Shown in pieces: positions 26,479-34,619 of a DNA stretch of 41,614 nucleotides. The stretch comes from an uncultured Pseudomonadota bacterium (GTDB lineage Bacteria > Myxococcota_A > UBA796 > SXON01). Every line of letters begins with the position of its first letter. Positions within the stretch are counted from its first letter, which is position 1. The translations under genes and the position numbers were made by a program. The stretch is from the NCBI GenBank assembly GCA_903959175.1, contig CAJBVW010000435.1:1-41614 (forward strand), read 5' to 3'. Below the pieces are notes generated by a model that was given only the letters and a program-made list of their open reading frames with translations, had not been told where the DNA came from and did not search any database.

Positions 26479-27641
26479 AGCCCATCCTCGTCGTGTTCCT
26501 CACGGTGGTGCTCGACCTCGTGGGCTTCGGCATCGTCATCCCGTTGCTCCCCTTCTACGCCGAGAGCTTCTCCGCGACCGCCCTGCAGGTCACCCTGCTG
26601 ATGGCCTGCTACTCGCTCGCCCAGTTCGTGGCGGCGCCGCTCTGGGGGCAGCTCTCGGATCGCGTCGGCCGGCGCCCGGTCATGCTCGTGTCCGTCGGCC
26701 TCACCGCCGTCATGCTCGCGGGCTTCGCCGCTGCCCCCAACCTCGCGTTGTTGTTCGTGTTCCGTACGCTCCACGGCATGATGACCGCCAACATCTCCAC
26801 GGCCCAGGCGTGCATGGCGGACCTCACGACGCCCGAGAACCGCGCCAAGGGCATGGGCCTCATCGGCGCGGCGTTCGGCATCGGCTTCACCCTCGGCCCC
26901 TTCCTCGGCGGCGAGCTGGCAGAGCGCTCGCTCACCCTCCCCCTCTGGATCGCGGCCGGACTGTCGGCGTTGAACTTCCTCCTCGCCCTCCGTTGGCTCC
27001 CCGAGACCCGCCACGCCGGCTCCGTGCCGTCCCGTCGCTCCATCGCCCCGGCCGCCCTCTGGTCCGCGCTGACCGCCCCGGCCATCGGGCTCTGCATCGC
27101 CCTCACCTTCGTCCAGGTGTTCAGCTTCGCCCTGATGGAGAGCACGTTCACGCTCTTCGCCGAGAGGTCCTACGCGATGCGTCCCGCGGACATCGGCCGG
27201 CTCTTCGGGCTCGTCGGCATCATCGGCGTGGTCGTGCAGGGCGGCCTCATCGGGCGGCTCGTCAAGCGCTTCGGCGAGCGCCCGCTCATCCCGATCGGGC
27301 TCACGCTGCTCTGCATCGGCATCCTCGCGCTCCCCACGGCGGCGCCGGGCGCGCCCCTCGCCCTCGTGTTCTGCCTCCTCGCGGTCGGACAGGGCCTCAC
27401 GACGCCGAGCCTCCAGTCGCTCATCTCCCGCAGCGCCGCCGCGTCGGACCAGGGCTCCGTGCTCGGCACCGCGCAGTCCATCAGCGCCCTCGCCCGCGCG
27501 ACGGGCCCGGCACTCGGCGGGGTGCTCTTCACCTCCGGCGGCCCCGCGGCCCCCTTCTACGCCGCCGGCGTGCTCCTGATCGGCGCCGTCGCCCTCGCCT
27601 TCCCGGCGACCGCCCGCGCGTCCGTCCCCATCGCGCGGTAG
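26475..27641 (+). CDS. MFS transporter, TetA/TCR-like
   Basis: The 388-aa protein has 12 predicted membrane helices. It opens ILVVFLTVVLDLVGFGIVIP with the TetA-type D-x-x-GFG pattern. The MFS motif A lies between helices 2 and 3 (GQLSDRVGRRPVM), and FGIGFTLGPFLGG in helix 5 is motif C, typical of proton-driven exporters. It probably exports a drug-like or metabolic compound, substrate unknown. It overlaps the phosphatase gene by 4 bp and ends 5 bp from the convergent patatin gene. Confidence 0.92.
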   Translation: MKPILVVFLTVVLDLVGFGIVIPLLPFYAESFSATALQVTLLMACYSLAQFVAAPLWGQLSDRVGRRPVMLVSVGLTAVMLAGFAAAPNLALLFVFRTLHGMMTANISTAQACMADLTTPENRAKGMGLIGAAFGIGFTLGPFLGGELAERSLTLPLWIAAGLSALNFLLALRWLPETRHAGSVPSRRSIAPAALWSALTAPAIGLCIALTFVQVFSFALMESTFTLFAERSYAMRPADIGRLFGLVGIIGVVVQGGLIGRLVKRFGERPLIPIGLTLLCIGILALPTAAPGAPLALVFCLLAVGQGLTTPSLQSLISRSAAASDQGSVLGTAQSISALARATGPALGGVLFTSGGPAAPFYAAGVLLIGAVALAFPATARASVPIAR

Positions 27642-27646
27642 GGTCC

Positions 27647-28999
27647 CTACACGTCCGACAGGGGCCGGAACGGCGTGCAGGTGCGCTCGATGACGGGCAT
27701 GTACGGCTCGAGCTCGTCCATCGTCCAGTTCATCGCGCGGTTCACGTCCGGGACGTCCGGCACGAGGTTCATGGGGGAGAGCGTGCGCTCCATCGCCATG
27801 TACGTGTTCGCGTAGGGGATGTTGCGCCCCACGTTCGGGCGCACGATCTGCTGGATCCCGTAGAACAGGATCGAGCGCATCCGCGGCGGGAAACAGTCCA
27901 ACGCAACGATGTAAGGGTTCCGACGACCCAGGCGGCCGGACATCGCCTCCATGAACGCGGGGCGCACCGGCACGTTGTTGACGATGCCGCCCTCCGCGAG
28001 GCGGGTGATGCCGTAGCGGGCGTAGAGCTCGTCGAGGAGCGCCTTCATGCGGCGGTCGTCGCGGAGCACGTCGTAGTGGATGAGGCCGGGGATCGCGGCG
28101 GAGAAGCCGGCGGCGTCGAGCACGTCGGCGTCGTAGGTGGCGGGGTCCGAGCCGAAGACGACCTCGCGCAGCGCGTCGGGCGTGGAGAGGAGCTCGCGGA
28201 AGATCGTCGCGATCTGCCCCACCTTCGCCAACGTGGAGACCTGGAGGCGCTCGCCGGGGCGCACGGCGTCGTCGAGGAAGTGCTCGTAGTACGAGAGATC
28301 GTGCTTGAGCGCCTCGACCCCGATGCCGGTGGTCACGACGAGGAGCGGGATCTCGAGGTCCGCGAAGGTGAGCGGGCGGCCGTCGGGCGTCTCGAAGAGC
28401 GAGCCGATCGCGCTGCGAAGGTAGAGCCGGAGGGTCGCTGGGAGCCCGTAGCGGCTCTCGATCTGGAGGACGCGAAAGACGCGCTCCCAGGAGAGGCGCT
28501 TGGCGGCGGCGACGAGCGGGGCGCCGTCGAACACGCGGCGACGCGCCCGGAACAGGCCCAGCAGCGCGCCGATCGAGGTGCCGGCGATGAGCTCGGGCTG
28601 CAGGCCGCGACGATGGAACAACGTCCAGGCGCCGGCGTAGCCGTACCCCGCGCCGCCGCCGCCGCCGCACACGACGACGAGCTGGCGGGTGGTGACCTCG
28701 GCCTCGAGGCTCTCGCGGTCGAGCGGGAAGTGCTCCAACAGGCGCCGGCGGCGGTCCCGCGTGAGCGCCACGAGCTCCGGAAGCACGCGCATCGCGCCCC
28801 ACAACGAGGGCTCGGTGATGAGGTGCGGGGTGAGCGCGTCCTTCACCTTCCAGGCGTGCGACGCCATGAAGCCCTGCACGTCGTGGTCCACGCCGGCGAC
28901 ATCGCGCACGACGAGGAGCTTCGCGAAGTTCACGACGTAGCGGATGGCCGAGAGCGCGTCGTCGTGGAGCTCGCCGGGGCGCGCCGCGGCCATGCGCAC
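27647..28999 (-). CDS. Patatin-like phospholipase family protein
   Basis: Patatins are lipid acyl hydrolases with a Ser-Asp dyad. The 450-aa protein has the oxyanion Gly-rich loop CGGGGGAGYG (about 111-120) and the nucleophile Ser142 in GTSIG. The usual DGG/DGA motif is AEGGIVNNVPV here, with Glu336 where the catalytic Asp is expected. The long C-terminal part (about 110 residues) after it has no clear domain. The start is uncertain: GTG 28999 is the first standard codon. The same frame stays open and coding-like to a stop at 29084-29086 (LLELRKPFEDLEASAV), so the true start may be a rare codon such as the CTG at 29057-29059, six bases after GGAG. It converges with the MFS gene. Confidence 0.85.
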   Translation of the reverse strand: MRMAAARPGELHDDALSAIRYVVNFAKLLVVRDVAGVDHDVQGFMASHAWKVKDALTPHLITEPSLWGAMRVLPELVALTRDRRRRLLEHFPLDRESLEAEVTTRQLVVVCGGGGGAGYGYAGAWTLFHRRGLQPELIAGTSIGALLGLFRARRRVFDGAPLVAAAKRLSWERVFRVLQIESRYGLPATLRLYLRSAIGSLFETPDGRPLTFADLEIPLLVVTTGIGVEALKHDLSYYEHFLDDAVRPGERLQVSTLAKVGQIATIFRELLSTPDALREVVFGSDPATYDADVLDAAGFSAAIPGLIHYDVLRDDRRMKALLDELYARYGITRLAEGGIVNNVPVRPAFMEAMSGRLGRRNPYIVALDCFPPRMRSILFYGIQQIVRPNVGRNIPYANTYMAMERTLSPMNLVPDVPDVNRAMNWTMDELEPYMPVIERTCTPFRPLSDV

Positions 29000-29146
29000 G
29001 GCGGACGCCTCCAGGTCCTCGAACGGCTTTCTCAGCTCCAGCAGGCGTTCAGCGTCCAGCGATCGCTCCAGGAGCCCGCCTACCTATCGGCGCGGGCCCT
29101 TCAGGACAAATGAACCCGCGGGGGCCGCGCAGCAAGGTGAGCGCCC

Positions 29147-29890
29147 TCAGGGGCAGAGGTTCTCGTTGTACTCGTGCTCGTTGTTGTCCTCGACACACTC
29201 GGAGACGGCGTCGTCCGTGGCGTCGTTCCCCTTGTCGATCTTGGCGTACACGCCGACGAGCCCCTCCGGCATCGGGTCGATCAGGGACTCGAAGGCCGCG
29301 AGCTGCATGCCGGCCCGGCGAAGGACCAGAGGCGCGTCTCGTCGGCGTAGACGGCCTCTGCGATGCCGTCGCCCTCGAAGTCGAAGACGGCCGAGCCGGT
29401 GTTGCCGGAGGAGGCGTCGTTCGTCGTCGCCTGCCAGCTCACGGAGCAGTCGGACTAGAAGACCGAGTACCGGGAGCCGGCGGCGCACGCGAGCTCGGCG
29501 TCGCCGTCGAAGTCGGCCACGGTGGGGGGCCCGCCGTAGTAGGCGCTGTCCGCGCCGGGGATGCGGTTCGTGCACAGCACGGTGCCGTCGCGGTCCTGGA
29601 GGCGCACCTGCCCGCCCATGGAGACGACGGTCTCGGCGTCGTCGGCGTCCGTGAGGGAACCCACCGCGGGCAGCATCATCACGTTGTTCGAGGTGGGGTC
29701 CTCGCGGAAGGTGTCCTTCGTCCACTCGACGATCGGCGTGAAGCTACCGACGGTCGGGCCCTCGGAGTAGCACTCGTCGTTCTGCGCGATCGCGCGCGCC
29801 GGGAAGTCGCGGGACTCGCACACCGTCGGGTTCGTGTCTTCGGGGTAGGGCTCCTCGTCGGTGTAGGTCCCGGGGCCGGGGCCCCCCAAG
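29147..29890 (-). pseudogene. Decayed FG-GAP-type surface protein gene
   Basis: The remnant reads LGGPGPGTYTDEEPYPEDT at its start, then VEWTKDTFREDPTSNNVMMLP and VADFDGDAELACAAG. An in-frame TAG at 29455-29457 follows YSVF. Reading through gives DASSGNTGSAVFDFEGDG and AEAVYADETRLW, then near 29300-29330 the frame shifts and continues AAFESLIDPMPEGLVGVYAK to VEDNNEHEYNENLCP and a stop. These stretches match the start, middle and Cys-Pro end of long FG-GAP proteins common in myxobacterial-type genomes, but several blocks between them are missing. Stop, frameshift and deletions together mark a pseudogene. No start codon with a ribosome site is visible. Confidence 0.8.
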
Positions 29891-29914
29891 TGTACAGCGG
29901 GCCTCCCGCTTCGC

Positions 29915-32458
29915 CTACGTCTCGTCGCCCTCGGATGTGACATCGGAGGGCTCCGGTTCGTCGTCCTGCTCGTCCTCCGGCCCCGCCCTGACGCCCCCGG
30001 CGAAGAACGCGGCGACCTCCTCCCACGGGCGACGCGTGCGGCGCGGCTCCCACGCGGGCGGCAACCAGTCGGCGTAGGCGTTGCGGAGGAAGCGCTGGCA
30101 CACGAGCACGACCACGCCGCGGTCGCCGGGGCCGCGCACGACGCGCCCCCCGGCTTGGACCACGCGCGTCATGCCGGGCTGGACGTAGGCGAGGGGGAAG
30201 CCCTGGTCGAACTTCTCCTCGTACCAGGCCTGGAGGAGGCGGCGCTCGAGCGTCGGCGGCGGGAGCGCGGGGCCCACGACGATCACGGCGCGGAGGGCCT
30301 CTCCGGGGAGGTCGACGCCCTCGGCGAAGAGGCCACCGAGCACGCCGAGGAGCACGCGCGGGCGCAGGGCCGTCGGATCGCGCATGCGGTCGAGGAGGCG
30401 GGTGCGCTCGGCCTCGTCCATCGCGGGGGTCTGCACGAGGAGCTCGCGGCCGGCGCCGGGGAAGTCCGCGGCGAGGAGCGCGTCGGCGATGTCGCGGAGC
30501 TGTTCGAAGCTCGCGACGAAGACCGCGGCGTTGCCGGGCACGGCGGCGACGGTGCGGACCACGATCGCGGCGACCTTCTCGCGGTCCCGGTCGCGGTGCC
30601 GGTACTCGGTGGAGACGCCGCCCACGACGAGGACGGCGCGGCGTTCGGGGGGGAACGGCGAGGGGGCCTCCACCTCTACGACGCGGTCGGGATCGATGCC
30701 GCAGCGCTCCCGGTAGAACCACGCCGGCGCCAACGTGGCGCTGATGGAGACGGTGGCGAGGGCCTCCTCGAAGCGCGGGGCGAGCACGCGCGAGGGGTCC
30801 CGGCAGGTGAGCGCGAGGCGGCCGCCGGGGAGCTCCCGCGCGGTGCCGGGCGAGAGCGTCGGGCGCGTGGACCAGAGGGCGACGGTCTCCTCGCCGGCGC
30901 GCTCGAGGGCGACGGCGAAGCGGTGCACGGCGCGCGCGAGCGCGACCCAGGGGTCCATCGGCTCGGGGGGCGCGCTCGGGAAGAGCGGGATGCTCGCTTC
31001 GGAGGGGAACAACGTCGGCGCGGGCGCGACGCGGGGGGGCCCCTGGGTGAGGGCGGCGTGGGCGAGCCCGAGGTCGTCCACGGCGTCCCGCAACGCGAGC
31101 CAGCGGCGCACGTTCGCCTCCACGACGACGGCCTCGGCGCCCCCTTCACCGGTCGAGAGGAGCGCGGCGTCGGCGATGGCCTCGGCGACCTCCTGGGCGA
31201 GGGCGCGGAAGGGGCGCCAGGTGCGGTCGTCGGGCAGGGCCGCGAGCACGTCGGCCACGAGCTTCGTGTCGATGGAGGGGGAGCCCCAGTCGGACGCGCG
31301 ATCGGGGAGCTGGTGGGCCTCCTCGACGACCACGACGTGCGGCACGTCCTCCAGGGCGGCCCGCAGGCGCATGCCCGGGTCGAGCACGTAGTTGTAGTCG
31401 CAGACGACGAGGTCGCAGCGCTCGAGCCACTCCTGCGCCAGATCGTACGGACAGAGGCTGTGCTCGGTCGCGATCGCGCCGAGCCGATCGGCGTCGGGCT
31501 GGCCGATGGCGGCGAGGGCGTCCATGGCGGCCTCGCGGCGCGCGGGCGGCGGCGCCAGGAACGGGCAGGCGCCGACGTCGCAGGGCTCCCCGCCCCGTCG
31601 GCACGCCTTCTCCCGCGCGCGCAGCGTCACGGAGCGGATCGCCGTCCCGCGCACCGCCATCTCCCTCGCGGTGCGCTCGACCATCGCCTGCTGGGTCGTC
31701 CGGGCGGTCGCCCACCACACCCTCGCGCCCGACGCCGCCGTGGCCCGGAGTGTGCCCGCGAGCACGGCGGCCGTCTTTCCGACGCCAGTGGGGGCCACGA
31801 GCAGCATGTGCTGGCCCCGGAGCACCCCCTCCTCCACGGCGTTGACGACCTCCGCCTGCCCCGGCCGCGGCGCGTCGTGGGCGAAGCGCACGGGAGTCTG
31901 GCGGCGGCGCGCCCACCACGCGAGCCGCTCCTCGCGCGCCACCACGAGCTCGGTCAGCCGCGCGAGGATCCAGGCGTCGAGCGTCGGATCGAGGGGCACC
32001 TGGACGATGCGCTCGGCGCCGTCCACGAGCGAGACGACGCGGAGGCGCCCGACCGGGTCGGGGCGGCGGGCGGCCGCGGCGAAGCCCACGTAGAAGGCGA
32101 GTTGCCGCTCCCACGCCGCGAAGCCCGGGGCGACGGCGAGGGCGTCCCCGTCGAGGAGCGTGGACTTGATCTCCTCGACCACGGTGCGCCCACCCTCCTC
32201 CGCGACGATGTCCGCGCGGCCGTGGAGCGTGCACGTCCACTCCCGCACGACGACGGAGTGCCGGAGGGTCACCTCGGACGCGACGCGGTCGGACTCGGCG
32301 CGACGGGTGGCCTGGACGTCGCGGTGGAGGTCCGCGCCCGCGCGCATCCGGGCCCGCGCGGACAACGCCATCGGCGCCCGCCCGCGGCGATCGGTGTCGA
32401 GGAGGTCGCGCACCCCGAGGTCGAGCGTTCGGGCCTCGTCGTTCCAGCGGACGGTCAT
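29915..32458 (-). CDS. DinG/XPD-type helicase with N-terminal PD-(D/E)XK nuclease-like domain
   Basis: The 847-aa protein fuses two parts. Residues 60-185 look like a PD-(D/E)XK nuclease or RecB-like fold, with HGRADIV (Asp83) and VVEEIKST (Glu96, Lys98). From about 190 it is an XPD/DinG superfamily-2 helicase. Walker A is APTGVGKT (222-229). Cysteines at 286, 293, 298 and 336 are placed like the iron-sulfur cluster of XPD, and the DEAH box reads EEAH (379-382). Motif V/VI-like segments are GLFAEGVDLPG and QAGGRVVRG. Such proteins unwind DNA in repair. The ATG overlaps the stop of the upstream Cys-cluster protein gene (ATGA), so both are co-translated. The C-terminus is acidic. Confidence 0.88.
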   Translation of the reverse strand: MTVRWNDEARTLDLGVRDLLDTDRRGRAPMALSARARMRAGADLHRDVQATRRAESDRVASEVTLRHSVVVREWTCTLHGRADIVAEEGGRTVVEEIKSTLLDGDALAVAPGFAAWERQLAFYVGFAAAARRPDPVGRLRVVSLVDGAERIVQVPLDPTLDAWILARLTELVVAREERLAWWARRRQTPVRFAHDAPRPGQAEVVNAVEEGVLRGQHMLLVAPTGVGKTAAVLAGTLRATAASGARVWWATARTTQQAMVERTAREMAVRGTAIRSVTLRAREKACRRGGEPCDVGACPFLAPPPARREAAMDALAAIGQPDADRLGAIATEHSLCPYDLAQEWLERCDLVVCDYNYVLDPGMRLRAALEDVPHVVVVEEAHQLPDRASDWGSPSIDTKLVADVLAALPDDRTWRPFRALAQEVAEAIADAALLSTGEGGAEAVVVEANVRRWLALRDAVDDLGLAHAALTQGPPRVAPAPTLFPSEASIPLFPSAPPEPMDPWVALARAVHRFAVALERAGEETVALWSTRPTLSPGTARELPGGRLALTCRDPSRVLAPRFEEALATVSISATLAPAWFYRERCGIDPDRVVEVEAPSPFPPERRAVLVVGGVSTEYRHRDRDREKVAAIVVRTVAAVPGNAAVFVASFEQLRDIADALLAADFPGAGRELLVQTPAMDEAERTRLLDRMRDPTALRPRVLLGVLGGLFAEGVDLPGEALRAVIVVGPALPPPTLERRLLQAWYEEKFDQGFPLAYVQPGMTRVVQAGGRVVRGPGDRGVVVLVCQRFLRNAYADWLPPAWEPRRTRRPWEEVAAFFAGGVRAGPEDEQDDEPEPSDVTSEGDET

Positions 32459-33075
32459 CGCGCCGCCATCCCCGTGTGCAGGTCGGTCACGACGGAGAGC
32501 CCGCGACGCGCGGAGAGCGCCTGGAGGATCTGGAGGATGATCCGCGGGGGGTCGAGGTGGGGGTTCACGCGCTCCGGGTAGGACGGGTGCGTCGGCGCGC
32601 ACCACTCCGCGGGGGTCGCCGCCACGAAGGCGCGGCACGCGAGCGGACGGAGGGCGTAGGCGCGGCACCGGCCCTCGGCGTCGAGGAGGGGGCACGGCTC
32701 GTGCCGCGCGCGCCAGCCGGCGGGATCCGTGCGGAGGACGGCGAGGGTCGCGAAGCGCGCGCGGATCGCGGGGCCGTCGGGGAGCGCGTCCACTGCACGG
32801 CCCAGGCGCTCGATCTCCACGCCGGTGACGCCGCGCGGGTTGTCGTGGCAGCACGCGGTGCAGCCGACGCGGCACGCCATCGGGTGCGCCGCGAGGACGT
32901 GCGCGAGGTAGCGATCGTAGGCCGCCAACCCCTGTTCCAGGCCCGCCTGGAGGGCGGTGTCGTCCGCGGCGGGGGCACGGAGCGCGCCCTGGAGCGCGTG
33001 GAGCATCGTCGTGAGCAACACGTTTGCTTCCGGCGAGGCAGCGGCGTCGAGCGTGAGGGTGGGCGGGGGGGGCAC
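32455..33075 (-). CDS. YkgJ-family cysteine cluster protein
   Basis: This 206-aa protein has the zinc/iron-chelating cysteine cluster of the YkgJ family: CRVGCTACCHD, then CPLLDAEGRCRAYALRPLAC and a late WCAPTHPSYP. Members are thought to bind metal, but their role is unclear. Here it is translationally coupled to a helicase that itself has iron-sulfur cysteines, which hints at cluster handling. The GTG start at 33073-33075 has no ribosome site. Its first base lies seven bases past a TATAAC -10-like box, so the message may be leaderless. Internal starts at 33021 (GTG) and 33006 (ATG) are alternatives. Confidence 0.8.
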   Translation of the reverse strand: MPPPPTLTLDAAASPEANVLLTTMLHALQGALRAPAADDTALQAGLEQGLAAYDRYLAHVLAAHPMACRVGCTACCHDNPRGVTGVEIERLGRAVDALPDGPAIRARFATLAVLRTDPAGWRARHEPCPLLDAEGRCRAYALRPLACRAFVAATPAEWCAPTHPSYPERVNPHLDPPRIILQILQALSARRGLSVVTDLHTGMAAR

Positions 33076-33081
33076 GCGTCC

Positions 33082-33087
33082 GTTATA
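33082..33087 (-). promoter_or_regulatory. -10 box for a possibly leaderless Cys-cluster/helicase message
   Basis: On the minus strand TATAAC lies six bases before the GTG start at 33075, where transcription would begin. No good -35 is seen at 15-18 bases upstream; a G run occupies the spacer. Confidence 0.35.
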
Positions 33088-33123
33088 GCGCCCCCCCTTC
33101 TCGTCACCACTAGCGGAGGACTC

Positions 33124-34614
33124 ATGCAGGCCTGGGACCAGCTCACCGCTCGCATCCACGAGCTCGACGCCCTCGGCGGCGCCATGGCGCTGCTCGACTG
33201 GGATCAGCAGACCTACCTCCCGGCCGGCGCGGGGGCGTCCCGCGGTCGCCAGAGCGCGGCGCTCGGCCGCATCTACCACGAGCGGTTCACCGCCCCCGAG
33301 GTGGGCACCTGGCTCGACGCCCTCGAGGCCTCCTCGCTCGACCGCGTGCAGACCTCCGCGGTGCGCAACGCGCGCCGCCGCTACCGCCGCGCCACCGTGC
33401 TCCCCGGCCGCCTCGTGGAAGAGCTCTCCCACGCCCGCACCGAGGGCTTCGCCGCCTGGATGAAGGCGCGCGAGGCGAACGACTTCACCCCCTACGCCGC
33501 GCCGCTCCAGCGCCTCATCGATCTGACGCGCGAGCAGGCCGAGCGCCAGGCCGCCCCCGGGCAGCACCTCTACGACGCGCTCCTCGAAGACTACGATCCG
33601 GGCTCGACGATCGGCGAACTCCGCCCGATGTTCGAACGTCTCGGGCGCGAGCTGAACACCTTCCTCGACGCCCTCGCCGGCCGCCCCCACCCCGCCGGCT
33701 TCGACGCCCTCCTCGACGTGGAGGGCCAGCGCAAGCTCTCCGAGCGCGTCCTGACGGACCTCGGCTTCGACCGCGTCCACGGCCGCCTCGACATCTCCGA
33801 GCACCCCTTCACCGTGGGCCTCGGCACGGACGACGTGCGCATCACCACGCACTTCCACGCCGACAACTTCCTCGCGGCGCTCGGCGGCACCGTGCACGAG
33901 TGCGGCCACGCGATGTACGAGCAGGGCCTCCCCGCGCAGTGGGCGGGCACCGGGCTCGACAAGGCCGCCGGGATGGGCCTCCACGAGTCCCAGTCCCGCT
34001 TCTGGGAGAACTTCATCGGGCGCTCGCCGGCCTTCGGGCGGTACCTCGCGCCGCGCATGCAGGGCATCTGGCCGACCCTCGCCGTCTCGCCCGACACGCT
34101 CTACGGGGCGATGAACAAGGTCGAGCGCTCCCTCATCCGCATCTTCGCGGACGAGGCCACGTACAACCTCCACATCATCGCCCGCTTCGAGCTCGAGGTC
34201 GGCATCCTCGAGGGCCGTCTCCAAGCGATCGACCTCCCCGCCGCCTGGGACGACGCGTACCGCCGCATCGTCGGCGTCGTCGCCCCGACCGCGAAGGACG
34301 GCGTCCTCCAGGACGTGCACTGGTCCGGCGGCGCCTTCGGGTACTTCCCCAGCTACACCATCGGCAACCTCTACGCCGCGAGCTTCGGCGCGAAGATCCA
34401 GGAGGACCTCCCCGACCTCCACGAGCGCGTCGCCCACGGAGACTTCGCAGGGATCCTCGGCTGGCTGCGCGAGCACGTCCACGCCAAGGGTCACCTGGAC
34501 GACGCGCCGGTGCTCTTCCGCGGCGTCGTGGGCGACCGCGACCCCGTCGAGGACATGGTGGCGCACCTCTGGAACCGCCACGGGACGCTGTACGGGGTCC
34601 AGCGGCCCGGGTGA
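33124..34614 (+). CDS. Carboxypeptidase Taq (M32) metallopeptidase
   Basis: The 496-aa zinc carboxypeptidase releases C-terminal residues from peptides. It has the HExxH zinc motif HECGH (His258, Glu259, His262) in GGTVHECGHAMYEQ. The third ligand region is GMGLHESQSRFWENF, with the family's ESQSR. Later conserved stretches are RFELEVGILEG and GAFGYFPSYTIGNLYAA. Its start MQAWDQLTARIHELDALGG and length (about 500) are standard for M32. The ATG at 33124 has GGAGG four bases upstream. It diverges from the Cys-cluster gene with 48 bp between and meets the Rieske oxidoreductase gene convergently with a 5-bp gap. Confidence 0.95.
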   Translation: MQAWDQLTARIHELDALGGAMALLDWDQQTYLPAGAGASRGRQSAALGRIYHERFTAPEVGTWLDALEASSLDRVQTSAVRNARRRYRRATVLPGRLVEELSHARTEGFAAWMKAREANDFTPYAAPLQRLIDLTREQAERQAAPGQHLYDALLEDYDPGSTIGELRPMFERLGRELNTFLDALAGRPHPAGFDALLDVEGQRKLSERVLTDLGFDRVHGRLDISEHPFTVGLGTDDVRITTHFHADNFLAALGGTVHECGHAMYEQGLPAQWAGTGLDKAAGMGLHESQSRFWENFIGRSPAFGRYLAPRMQGIWPTLAVSPDTLYGAMNKVERSLIRIFADEATYNLHIIARFELEVGILEGRLQAIDLPAAWDDAYRRIVGVVAPTAKDGVLQDVHWSGGAFGYFPSYTIGNLYAASFGAKIQEDLPDLHERVAHGDFAGILGWLREHVHAKGHLDDAPVLFRGVVGDRDPVEDMVAHLWNRHGTLYGVQRPG

Positions 34615-34619
34615 GCGGA

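Noticed and set aside
29455-29943. Intact 162-residue gene at the start of the FG-GAP remnant
   Set aside because: Its stop falls in the middle of a conserved block and homology resumes directly after it, so it is a fragment of a broken gene.
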